Positions 9,548 to 19,299 of a stretch of DNA of 22,061 nucleotides are shown here, piece by piece; the stretch's first letter is position 1; each line of letters starts with the position of its first letter. Under the pieces are notes generated by a model. It was not told where the DNA came from. It ran no database searches and was given only the letters and a program-made list of their open reading frames with translations. This DNA is from Ophiothrix spiculata. Lineage: Eukaryota > Echinodermata > Ophiuroidea > Amphilepidida > Ophiotrichidae. The DNA is taken from assembly GCA_000969725.1 (NCBI GenBank), contig JXSR01S033335.1, one strand, 5' to 3'. A program made the translations under genes and the position numbers.

Positions 9548-9882
9548 AGGTGCAATTCATAATTCTGATGTGACAAAAATCTCACACCGTTCTAGCTCAA
9601 TATATATGCAGAAAATTTCACTTGATTCCGACCATTCGTTTTCAAGTTAAAAGGTTTTCAACACTTTAAAAATCTCCATAGGCTACTCCACGTGTTGTAA
9701 TTAATGTCGGGCCCGACAATAATTAGAAAATGATACATTTTCTCAAAAATGCATGCACATTTGATTTTGAAAGAGTGGTTTTGGGATGGCAAAATATACC
9801 ATTCAAGGATTCTTAACAGCTAAAGAACTACATTTTAATAGAGATGACCTTAAGGATAAAAAGTGGATCATGAATTCACCCT
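9548..9882 (+). mobile_element. 335-bp MITE, TTAA-type, copy 1
   Basis: The ends are AGGTGCAATTCATAATTC and, reverse-complemented, AGGGTGAATTCATGATCC. The left flank is TTAT (a mutated TTAA) and the right flank TTAA (9883-9886). The middle carries TGTCGGGCCCGACA (about 9706-9719), a perfect palindrome. The reverse complement matches 10730-11064 over its whole length. TTAA duplication is typical of piggyBac-like elements; it encodes no protein. Confidence 0.8.
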
Positions 9883-9886
9883 TTAA

Positions 9887-10725
9887 AGAATGCTGGATGT
9901 ATCAAAATGATTTGTACCCAAATAAACAATTGTTTATTATGAAGTGAATTTATTAAGATCGTGTTTACATATTCAACGTTTGTCATTTTTGTAGTTTTAA
10001 AGTTCAGTTTCATCCCAAACTGTTATCCAGACATTTCGGGATTTGTTTACCTCATTTGAAGTGTTAGCGGTAATAATGGATGCATGCAAAGTTTTATTGC
10101 CAAATTCAACCCCTACATTTCAATTTTTTTGTCGACAAAACGCTGCCCCCTATAGTTTATAAATCTTAAAATTGGTGTTAACAGCAAATTGAAAGGGAAA
10201 TTGATATTTTGATTTATCTGCAATAAATGAAGCATAGGTAATGTTAAAGCAATGAAACCATATATCGTTTTCCTGACTTCAATTGCATCATTACACACTT
10301 TTAGAGAATAGCCTCTTATCAAAATCAACATGCAGTACAACATTTTATTTTATGATGCTTCTGAAGGTTTCAATCAAAATTATCCCAATATTTGATACTT
10401 GAAAGTTATAAAAAAAACATGGAGTGTAAATCATTTCTAGATAAAATTTCAAAATTTTGTCCAATGCACTTTTAACTTTAATAAAAATTTAGTTCATAAC
10501 AATACCAACAAATCTAAAAGTTATCTTAAGAATCTAAAACTAATAAATCTCTTATTGCAGAAGTAGTTGTAAACATCATGTTTGGTAAGGTATCAAACAA
10601 TTGCTCAAGCTTCTAGTTTTCAAATATGTATTTGCTTTTGCAATGTGATTTTTAGTTTTTAAGTTTTCTAATTCAAAGCCATGAAGGTACTTTATGGATA
10701 CCTAGAAATTTAAACTCTTAATTGA
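9887..10725. other. Gene-free spacer between the two 335-bp elements
   Basis: This is AT-rich sequence without splice-framed reading frames or inverted structures that I can support. Confidence 0.5.
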
Positions 10726-10729
10726 TTAA

Positions 10730-11064
10730 AGGGGCAATTCATGATCCACTTTTCACCCTTTATCAAATTTGAGTTTTTTTAGCTTATAAGAATCCGCAAC
10801 TGGTATATGTTACGATCCCCAAACCATTCTTTCATATGTGCGTGCATTTTCGAGTAAAGTGGGAAAATGTGTCATTTTCTAATTATTGTCAGGGCCCCGA
10901 CAGTAATTACAACACAGTAGACCATGGGGATTTTCAAAATGCTGAAAAGCTTAACTTGGAAACGAACGGTCGGAATCAAGTGAAATTTTCAGTATATATT
11001 TATGTTGTACTCTTCTTTTTATTTAGCTAGAAAAGAGGTCACATCAAAATCATGAATTGCACCT
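10730..11064 (-). mobile_element. 335-bp MITE, TTAA-type, copy 2 (opposite orientation)
   Basis: The ends are AGGGGCAATTCATGATCCAC and, reverse-complemented, AGGTGCAATTCATGATTTTG. Perfect TTAA flanks lie at 10726-10729 and 11065-11068. The centre has TGTCAGGGCCCCGACA. Both copies are exactly 335 bp, which argues strongly for true element borders. Confidence 0.85.
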
Positions 11065-11328
11065 TTAAGGGACTTTGGATATTAATTTTCCCTTACTATT
11101 CCATCTTTTCCCTCATCATTGTTTTTTCTTTTTAAATTTCCTTTCCTTTTTTTCTTCTACAGTTACATCAGGGTCAGCGCTAATGTTGTGACCTCTCATT
11201 AGCTCGCCGCACCACTTTTTTGACCATTTTTAAATAATTATTATTAATGCGTTATAATTGTACCCGTCAAAAATAAAACAATTTTTTGAAATCATTTTGT
11301 AACATGAATAAGAATACACAAGGTTGTT

Positions 11329-11418
11329 TGATTTACATCACATTGATTTTAATCACTGATTTAAATCGCCATTTTAATCACTTCGATTTTTAAAAAAAAA
11401 TCACTGATTTAAATCACT
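11329..11418. repeat. GATTTAAATC-rich degenerate tract
   Basis: Variants of TGATTTAAATCA, a palindrome, recur about six times within 90 bp, separated by T or A runs. This is a low-complexity tract of the kind common in animal intergenic DNA. Confidence 0.7.
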
Positions 11419-11419
11419 T

Positions 11420-12866
11420 TTTCAAAAAAGTGGGGTTTTTTTTGTAATTTTTTCCTTTTTTACAATGATTTTCACTTGTCAAATCATTTTAAATTCTCAA
11501 CAAGCATTCTAGAGATAGTTTAGAAGAGTACTACACCCTCTTTAAGAATTTTCAGAAATTTTGACATATCTTTATCTGTAGACTGAATGCATTGAATATC
11601 TGTCCTAGTACTTGTGGGCAAAATATTCAAAAAAGAAATCTTAACTTGTTTGTGCTTTTTTTGTGTGTTTTAGGATTTAAAATAATTTCAATTAATTTGC
11701 AAGTCTTTTCCTTCCCTGTAACATATATTGAATACTCATATTTGATGTCTTGACAAACAGTTTCCAATTGAGGATTAAAATGCTCTAAGCCAGTGAATAG
11801 GCGTAAGTTAATTGAACAAAAAATCCAATAGTGGATTATTTTATCAAATATTACAATGCAAAATGTTAAAAGTACACATATTGACTGTCTTTGGTCTAAA
11901 AGCAGTCTAAATACAGTTTTGAAACCTGTTTAGTGTGACCATAATTTTTGAAATCTAATCAAAAAAATCACCAACCCTGAGAATACATAAAATATGGTTA
12001 CCTCAAATACCGTTAAAATATATGCCAAGGTCCTATACCATGCATGCAAAATGAAATCACTAAAAACTAAAAAGCCATTTTTAAAAGGCCTATAGGGTCA
12101 GTGCTATAAAATAAACTTACTATTTTAGATACGATCAGTGTGGTAAAAAACACACCCTTTTTTGAGATTAGAACGGTCTCCAATACGCTTTAAAATTCCT
12201 AAAACCCCAGACCTTCCAGGGGCTGCACCCACCCCACCGGGGCCCTTGAGCAGGTCCCTGGACCCACACCGTTGGAGCTCTGCTTGCTTCGCTCGTTCTG
12301 CATTCAGTTCACCACACCAGTTTAAAATGTGTACACCCGTGCTGTACATTTTCATGTCTCATTAATAAAATCTCACTTTATACTATAAATTTAGTTCTTT
12401 TTCATTGCTTTTCCACTTTCATCTAGTCAAATGGAACATAAATACTTTGCCTTTCCCCAGGCTGCCATGAGTCAAACTGAGGCTTAGGGCCAAATTATAG
12501 TTCTTTTTGAGCAATGTTGAGCTTATTTGGTGAAAATGTTTGGTGATTTACAACATCAATTATCCGTTATTGATTAGAAGATACATTGGAATTATATTAG
12601 TAGATTAGAAGATAACAAAGACTTGTTACACAAAATATTTGGTAGTTCAAAAACACTATGTTTTCAGCCTTTCATGAAGATAAATACCCTACAATGTCAC
12701 CCTCATATGATGATTTTCAACTTACTAGTATTTATAATATGATTGAATTGAAACAATGTTTACTCTAAAAGGTCCTGACACCTTGGTGAATTATGACAAA
12801 TGATGTGAATATAATATCCCTTGCATAAATTATATCATGAACGGAAGTGCATTAAGTGATTTGTGT
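11420..12866. other. Gene-free stretch with a GC-rich patch at 12190-12330
   Basis: Most is AT-rich and featureless. The patch at 12190-12330 (CCCCAGACCTTCCAGGGG and onward) is open in frames on both strands, but readings such as GPGGVGAAPGRSG are compositional and have no splice or start context. It may be part of a dispersed repeat. Confidence 0.4.
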
Positions 12867-13096
12867 TATGAATGCTTACAAACTTAAGTGATTACAATCA
12901 GCAGTCTGTAGGAAAAAAGGCAGAAAATTAGATGAAAAATCTAGTGAGACAGGATGGTTCACTGACAATGGTGAGTCACGTAGTATGCGGTGAAGGAGGG
13001 GGGTGCTTTATATAGGTTTGGGTAAATGAATTTGACAACTTTGCTTGGGTACTGGAGATGTATGGCCAATCAACATCAGGCCAGCATGTCAAATCA
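12867..13096 (+). repeat. ~230-bp direct repeat, left copy
   Basis: It starts TATGAATGCT and ends CAAATCA, and matches 13505-13739 in the same orientation with about 90 % identity by eye. The homopolymer here is six G against thirteen in the right copy. The two copies frame 408 bp of unrelated sequence. Confidence 0.85.
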
Positions 13097-13504
13097 ATCT
13101 TAAGGGAGGTCGGAGCCTCACAATTTCTGAAAAATTATTTTGATCATAACTTGAAAACTAATTAACTAAACAATATAAAAGTATACATTTTTAGAAAGCG
13201 AATTTCACAAGGAATCGATTTATAGCATCAGATTCTTGAATTAAGAACTTGCTTTTTAGTAACTCACCAAAAACAACTTATTTTGCCATAATTTTTTGAA
13301 CAAGCCTAGGAAAAATATTATTCGGCCAAAATGTTCAAAAATAGGTATAAGTCATCTATATCGATGGGTCTAGGGAATGTGTTCTCAGTTTTTTGTTTAA
13401 TCCCCCAGTTTTTAGAATTTTGGTCCGAATAGGCAAAAAAAAAATCATTTTTTTTCCAAAAGATAATGATTTTTGGGAATTTTTTGGTACTTTTTGGCCA
13501 TTTT

Positions 13505-13739
13505 TATGAATGCTTTAAACTTAAGTGATTACAATCAGCAGTCTGTAGGAAAAAAGGCAGAAAATCAGATGAGAAATCTAGTGAGACAGGATGGTTCACT
13601 GACAATGGTGAGTCACTTAGTGTGCGGTGAAGGAGGGGGGGGGGGGGTTTATATAATAGTTTGGGTAGGTGAATTTAAAAAGTTTGCTTGGGTACTGGAG
13701 ATGCGTGGCCAATCAAGATCATGCCAGCATCTCAAATCA
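13505..13739 (+). repeat. ~235-bp direct repeat, right copy
   Basis: Partner of 12867-13096. Within it an expanded G run at 13635-13647 precedes TTTATATAA. Together with the left copy and spacer it measures 873 bp, the size of a terminal-repeat miniature retroelement, but no primer-binding site, polypurine tract or flanking duplication is visible. Confidence 0.85.
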
Positions 13740-14440
13740 TAGATTTTTGAACTCCAAATTAATCTTATGTCCCCACTTGTTGGATTGACCACAGATTTTT
13801 GAACACCACAAAAAATCTATGGATTGATAACCAGCTAGTTCATACAATAATTGAAAACCCAAAAGGAGAGCATTATGTTGAGTGAAAGAAATAATTACAA
13901 AATCACTGCTTCGCTTGCAAAAGTCTCGACCTGATCTTTTACAAGTTCCCATAATTTGAAGATACTGGCATCAAAGTAAAATTCATGGATAAACTGTATT
14001 TTTACAGCTAATTTGTTGTCATTTAGCAAAAGTTCTGTAGTCTTGGAAGATTTGGTGGGATGACAAAACACGTGTGTGGTAACTAAGTGTAAGGTTAAAC
14101 AAAAAATATTAAAACAGAAAAAATAAATAAAATCTACAGGTAGGAACTTATCACCGTGATCGTCCTTACGGGACTGTCTTGTAATTTTACTCTCATTTGT
14201 GGAACGTTTAATCAATGGTGTGAATTGACTATCTAAAATACCCTAAGCTATGATCATGATGATCCTGATATTTGTCACAGATGCCCTAAACAAAAAAATG
14301 TTGTGTAAAAAAGTATGTTAAGCACCGACACTGATGTAAAACATATCGTAATTATAGTGCTGTGGACATAAACACCCTATACTAAGCAAGGACAATTATT
14401 AAAAGGAGAAACAAAACACAATTTTTTGACCAATAACTGC
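13740..14440. other. Gene-free stretch before copy B
   Basis: The only structure noted is CATAGATTTTTGAACT at 13738 facing AAAAAATCTATGG at 13810, a short inverted pair with AGATTTTTGAAC repeated at 13794. The ORFs on the minus strand lack convincing protein features. Confidence 0.4.
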
Positions 14441-15087
14441 TGAAATATGATGCAAATGTGGGCATAAAATGGGTAGTTAATCTAAATGCCCCAAGAGAGG
14501 ATTGTATGTGAAAATACATATGCCTTAGATACGTTAATGTGTAAAATTAATTTTAGTTACCATAATTAGACACATTTTCATATATATCTCCATAACTCAG
14601 CCATGAAATTTCACATGGGTTATGAGAAAAATATGAGCAACCTTTTGGTTCCAAAATCTCAAAAAGTTTGAAAAAAGTTGAAACAATATGACTATGCTCC
14701 TTTAATTCTGAGTGGCACCCCTGGGCTTCCAGCCCCTATTCAGCACGAAGAATCACAGGAAAAGTGTCAGAAGTTTATTTTCCAGAAAATTTACAATAAC
14801 AGATCAGAAAAAATCTACCATATAGTACAGACCTTTTGCTAAACAATTGTCATTTTGCTGTAAAAATGTTTACTATGAAATTACAGAATCCTCAAATTAT
14901 GTGAACTTGCAGATTTACAGGTGGGCCTTCAAAGGGTGTCGGGAACTGTTCAATTAGACAAGAATATTCAATATGTAGGGCATAGCCTCGTTAGTTTCAT
15001 TTGGGGTCGTGGAAGCTGAGTGATTTTTTTGTGCTCAAAGATTAGGAAAAGTAGTTTATAGAAGTGGTTACCTTAAAACAACAATAA

Positions 15088-15440
15088 GGCCAAATAAAAT
15101 TAATAGTTTGTCACAAAGCTCCCGCGCGCATTATTTTTATCATAAAAAACCGCGTCGAAAACGCGATCTAGCGCGAACGTTGATGCACGTTAGTTTCCCT
15201 CAAAATCAGAAAAAAGAATTTTTTAATTTATTTGGTCTTTATTCTGCTTTTGAGTTCTAAAAAGACCATTATGAAAATATATGAAGGGGGAACATATGAA
15301 ACTCTTGTAGAATAGCACTCAGAACTTCTGTCACACAAGAAAAAAATCTTTAAAAAAAAAACCCTAAAAAAAAAATGCATTTCGCATTAGTTTTTCAAGG
15401 GTAGGAGAGCTTTGAGACAAACTATTATTTTTATTTAGCC
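15088..15440. mobile_element. 353-bp MITE, GGCC ends, TAA target duplication
   Basis: The first 34 bp (GGCCAAATAAAATTAATAGT on) match the reverse complement of the last 34 at 31 positions. TAA flanks both sides (15085-15087, 15441-15443). It is absent from copy A near 960-980. The interior has a CpG-rich patch (15121-15190). Ends and duplication fit a PIF/Harbinger-like non-autonomous element. Confidence 0.82.
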
Positions 15441-15483
15441 TAACTGATATTATGGTTTATTTTCGGGGTTTATTGTGATTTTA

Positions 15484-16461
15484 AAGGATTTGCTGACTGA
15501 GAGTCTATAATTGTTGCACTTAAAAATATTGACCACAACATTGCAGAAACTAAGGCCAGGGTCAGACGAACAACGAGGTCGCATTTACTACAAATTTTGC
15601 TCTCGTAATACGCCTGACCCGTATTTATTACAATGGGTCGTCGTCGCATTAAAAAAAATGAACGATGACAATTTTCGTCGTTGAGATGGATTAATTGTAA
15701 TAAAGTTTAAAGTATTACGGTGAAAACCCTGTGTGACCCCACCTCGTAATTAATTACGACATTGCATTACAATATAGTCTGCATGCTGAAAATGATGTGC
15801 TAATCCCATCTCGTAATTTATTACGACATTGTATTTATTGTAGTAAATGCGAGGTCGTAGTATGTGCGACCGCATGTCGCAAGTAATTATGACATTAAAT
15901 TTATTGTAATAAATAAATGTCGTCGTTCGTCTGACCCTGGCCTAAGACTGACAGGTACATAAAAACAAGCATTATGCATACAATTCAGAAATAACAGCAG
16001 ACCCCACCTCTATGATGTGTTGACCCCCCTGGTTGGTGCTGTCCGGATACATTAAAGAAGGGAATCTGATAAAAAAAGTTTTTGAAATGTCACTGTCTAC
16101 TGAATATGTGAGATAAAACTGATGAAAACAGAACACACTTGTAGTAATTGCTTCAGTCATGACAACTTTTCTTTTCTGTTCCATCTTTTTTTTCTTTTTC
16201 TTTTTTTTTTTGGATGGGAAGAATCTAGGCCAGTCTCTTTATAAAGTATTTGCTGACTGAGAGGCTATAATTGTTGCCCTTTAGAAGACCCCCACTTCTA
16301 TGATGTGTCAATCCCCCCTGGTTGGTGCTGTCCAGATACATTAAAGAAGGGAATCTGATAAAAAGTTTTTGAAATGTCTCTGTCTACTGAATATGTGAGA
16401 TAAACTGATGACAACTGAACACATTTGTCGTAATTGCTTCAGTCATGACAACTTTTCTTTT
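15484..16461 (+). repeat. Local tandem duplication inside copy B
   Basis: The sequence from TTTGCTGACTGAGAG to GACAACTTTTCTTTT occurs at 15484-16175 and again at 16248-16461. Copy A has it once (about 1535-1814). The second unit lacks the 389-bp element and about 75 bp around it, so either the duplication came before that insertion or a deletion removed it. The two units share a core of about 175 bp at high identity (15998-16175 and 16286-16461). Confidence 0.8.
15554..15942. mobile_element. 389-bp MITE, GGCCAGGGTCAGACGAAC ends, TAA target duplication
   Basis: The terminal 23 bp agree at 22 positions between the two ends. TAA flanks lie at 15551-15553 and 15943-15945. Copy A reads GCAGAAACTACGAAAAACAAGC across this point (about 1590-1610), without the element. 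The interior repeats a CTCGTAATTAATTACGACATT-like unit twice or more (near 15742 and 15812). Confidence 0.88.
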
Positions 16462-16556
16462 CTTTTACTTTTTTTTTTGAGGGGGATGGGACTTAACGGA
16501 AGACATTGTGAGCTTGTAATCATATTTATAGTAACTTAGTACTGTAAAGGGACTAA

Positions 16557-16691
16557 TTTTCGCTAGGGATTTAATTTCGCTAATTTCGCTAGACTACAAA
16601 TTCCCTAAATTAAATCCCTCGCTAAAATTTTATTTACCATTGAAACTAATGTAAAATATTCTAAATTAGTGAAATTAAATCCCAGCCAAAT
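16557..16691. mobile_element. Small foldback element (~135 bp)
   Basis: TTTTCGCTAGGGATTTAATT at the left mirrors AATTAAATCCCAGCCAAA at the right, and an internal copy (AATTAAATCCCTCGC near 16608-16622) also faces the left arm. Copy A differs at this point. The ends are fuzzy and no target duplication is clear. Confidence 0.55.
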
Positions 16692-17347
16692 TGCACAACT
16701 GCTGGGGGAAGTTGCGTTCCAATACTTTGGTACATGAGGGCTTACATGCAGTGCTCTGTCAATGGACCCTTTTATTTTGCTGATGTCCCTCAATGATCCT
16801 TGTACTTTTAAAGTCTCATCTGATAAAAATATCCTGTTTAATTATGATGTTTCACCTTTTGCAATTGATTTCAGAAAGCTTACAAGAAAGGATTCTTCTT
16901 CTTTTTTTCTAAGGTGGAAAAACATATTTTTAAGCTTTAGAGAGATTGTTATTAGAGATGAAACTTTTCAGAGATTCAAATTGAAACTTTTTTTCACTTT
17001 GAAGCAAAATGCTTTAAAGTCCCATGTGATGAGTTGTAAATTAATTTGAATCCAAATCTATACCATTTATATCAGTGTATGATATCATCATCACCATCAT
17101 GCCTTTTAAAGCTATTACAATTCATAAGGACTAATAATTAAAAATAAAATTCTGTTTGGGTATGATATTATCAACAGCTGCTGTTAAGCATGAGATGATA
17201 TCAGTTTCATTAAAAGACAGAAATATAGAGTTTTATATCAAGAGAAAAACATTAATGCACAGCATATATTAAGTAGGTTTTACCTCCTGATGCTGTTTTT
17301 AATATGTTTAAGCCCTAAAATACAAAATTTGTTGACTTGCCCTTTAA

Positions 17348-17698
17348 AGGTGTAGGTTCCTATTTTAGGATGTGTATAATTTACTATTAACTGATTGACT
17401 TCGACCTCTGAAATGCATTGTCCAAGGTTTCAACCTTGGCTTGTGTCCTGCTTTCTCTTGAGAGGTAAAAGAAAGTATGTAACCTTAGGGATGAGGCTGT
17501 TATGTAAATACAAAAGAAATGGAAAATAGGTATACCAATTACTTTTACATTTTGTGCTGTATCTCCGAAACTATTAAGAATTTGCAGGTGAAATTTTAGA
17601 TTTATGATAAGAAAAATATGGGCTTTCATTTGGCATCAAAAAATATACTACTTTTGGTTGAGCACTGGGGGATGAGAATGTGATTGGAACCTATAACT
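17348..17698. mobile_element. 351-bp TTAA-type MITE
   Basis: The ends AGGTGTAGGTTCC and, reverse-complemented, AGTTATAGGTTCC are flanked by TTAA on both sides (17344-17347, 17699-17702). Copy A has a single TTAA at 3694-3697 in the same context (CCATTAATGG), the empty site. An internal hairpin, CCAAGGTTTCAACCTTGG, lies near 17421-17438. Its first four bases and target site recall the 335-bp family, but the interiors look unrelated. Confidence 0.75.
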
Positions 17699-17826
17699 TT
17701 AATGGTCGGTCAGTGGGATCATTTTATTTTTTTCTCGAAAATTGGCCAAGAAAAACAGTCGAAAATAGTTTAAATATTTGTTGTGTGTTATATTTATTGA
17801 AGATTTATGTTTTTTCATGCAAATCG

Positions 17827-17861
17827 AATCAATCAATCAATCAATCTATCTATCAATCAAT
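17827..17861 (+). repeat. (TCAA)n microsatellite with TCTA variants
   Basis: About nine tetranucleotide units lie inside a ~75-bp stretch that copy A lacks (A has CATTCAAATATATAACATT). Confidence 0.9.
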
Positions 17862-18002
17862 GATACACAGTACTTGTATGAAATGCATACCCCATGAAGG
17901 AGTCTATATAACATTTTGTAAATATTGTTGTAAACTCTACCCAAATATCATGCTATTTTCACCAAATTCACTGTTAAGATAAGCAAAAGTTCACAAAACA
18001 AA

Positions 18003-18090
18003 ACGGGGAAAAGTTGGGCCTAAATTTGGCAAATTTTGGGTCGATCTCAAAGGGCAAGTCAACAACTTTTTTTAGGCCCTGGGGATGTGT
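18003..18090. repeat. Copy B insertion with GGGCCTAAA / TTTAGGCCC arms
   Basis: GGGCCTAAATTTGG (about 18017) faces TTTTTTTAGGCCC (about 18068-18080). The AAAGGGCAAGTCAACAA segment within is the reverse complement of TTGTTGACTTGCCCTTT at 17329-17345, about 700 bp to the left. Copy A has only a short AT-rich stretch here. Confidence 0.5.
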
Positions 18091-18385
18091 TAGTAAAGTA
18101 CAATATTTGGCTATGTAGAATTAAAAACCTGACATTTTGGTTCATAATATGAAAGACCATGTGGAAAGCAAAAGCAATGAAAAACAACAAGACAAAAAGG
18201 ATAAATTTGGTTGAAATTGTATATTTCAGCTATTAATAAGATATTGTCAAGTCATTGTGGTGGACAAAATGGAAACCTAATTGTTTGGGTGTCCTCTACA
18301 TATCTCTGGCACCTGGGGGGCACTGACCTAGAAAGGTGATTTCGGGTATGTGCAGTCCTCAATAACCCCATTCACCAGCATCTGG

Positions 18386-18616
18386 AAAAAAAAGCGGCTC
18401 CTGGTCCTCAAAATTTCTAGGTAACCAGACCCGGGCATTGTAGTAAAGAAAAATATCACCCGTGTCTCATTTTTCTGTCCCCAAGGTGCAAAAAGTCAGG
18501 AACCATAGGGTAAAAATCGTCAGGCGACCGTCACCGCTCAGAAAATACTTGCTCTTGAACATAATAAACATTTTTAAATCATTTAAACTACATGTTCAAT
18601 ATTGATATATGTGATG
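18386..18616. other. Unassigned single-copy stretch
   Basis: It follows the end of copy B and has no partner after copy A. A CpG-containing segment (18420-18540) has no open frame with splice borders. Confidence 0.4.
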
Positions 18617-18625
18617 GCTCACCCC

Positions 18626-18919
18626 CAGAGGTGGTATTCAGAATATCCAACAATGCATTATTCTGATACACATAGATATAATAGGCAATAATGGTTTTCT
18701 GGACAAGGGGCTATTAGGAATTTGAGAATTCCATTGAATAGTACTCATTCATATCTTTCCAGGGATGTGTTTCTTTTCACACTAGCCCAGTGTTTACCCA
18801 CATTGCTGACACCTCAAAAAGGTCAGAAACCTGTACAGAAGTATATGAGTTGAATTGGATTTGCAAGTATATTGTACAATGTGCCAATGCATCGTGGGAT
18901 ATCATGAAAACCACCTCTG
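18626..18919. mobile_element. 294-bp hAT-like MITE with 9-bp flanking repeats
   Basis: The first 34 bp (CAGAGGTGGTATTCAGAATA on) match the reverse complement of the last 34 at 29 positions. GCTCACCCC lies directly before (18617-18625) and directly after (18920-18928). CAGAGGTG ends are typical of hAT elements, which make 8-bp duplications; 9 bp is more usual for Mutator-like elements, or one base matches by chance. Confidence 0.85.
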
Positions 18920-19189
18920 GCTCACCCCGAAAGGGGGGAGTCTACAGATGATATCAATTTTGATTTTATCATTTCATATGTTGTAGCATTTTCTAAGCTT
19001 TAAACTGACACCTTACTTTTTGAAACTGATCACGGCAATCAAATTTTACAACAGAAAATCTGCTGGAAATTCTTATTATTTTCTTTATATTATAAACTTT
19101 TTCCCTCTATGTTCAAAATTAGGGTCGGTCGGAAAAGGCCAAACAAACATATTTTTTGGCCTAATGAGAGTGAGAACTTTGTGACATAC

Positions 19190-19288
19190 CTGTCAGTGTA
19201 ATATTCTGAAGCACCAGGAAAAAGTCCATGGTTTCCTCTATTATAGCTGGTCCATCATCACATGTTTGCATTGCTTTGGAAACTGTAT
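19190..19288 (-). CDS. Candidate internal exon of an unrecognised gene (partial)
   Basis: On the minus strand TTGTTTTTATAG|ATACAG marks an acceptor at 19289/19288, and CTGACAG|GTATGT a donor at 19190/19189. Between them one frame is open: 2 nt, 32 codons and 1 nt, a symmetrical phase 1-1 exon of 99 bp. The peptide includes TVSKAMQTCDDGPAIIEE and then MDFFLVLQNITLT, helical in character, with a possible N-glycosylation sequon NIT. I do not recognise the family. Phase 1-1 exons are common in extracellular modular proteins, a weak hint only. It cannot splice in frame to the ATG exon of the IFIT-like gene, so it more likely belongs to the next gene on that strand. No further exons were found in the window. 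Confidence 0.45.
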
Positions 19289-19299
19289 CTATAAAAACA

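Larger units (their letters stand above)
14440..18385 (+). repeat. Segmental duplication, copy B
   Basis: This is the counterpart of 150-4245 (offset about 14.1-14.3 kb). Both copies run together up to TTC(A/G)CCAGC at 4241 and 18380 and then diverge at once, which marks the right border well. The left border is gradual. Private insertions are listed separately. No gene is recognised inside. Confidence 0.85.

Noticed and set aside
12125-12365. Overlapping ORFs on both strands in the GC-rich patch.
   Set aside because: Simultaneous opening on both strands with Gly/Pro/Arg-rich readings is a composition effect; no start context, splice sites or recognised domain.
150-18385. The 4.1 kb repeats as long terminal repeats of one giant element.
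   Set aside because: They are too diverged and too long, lack TG/CA borders and target duplication, and the interior is a cellular spliced gene.
8521-19190. Joining the 19190-19288 exon to the IFIT-like gene as an upstream coding exon.
   Set aside because: The exon ends in phase 1, while a TAG lies directly before the ATG of the long exon; the acceptors tried give stops within a few codons.
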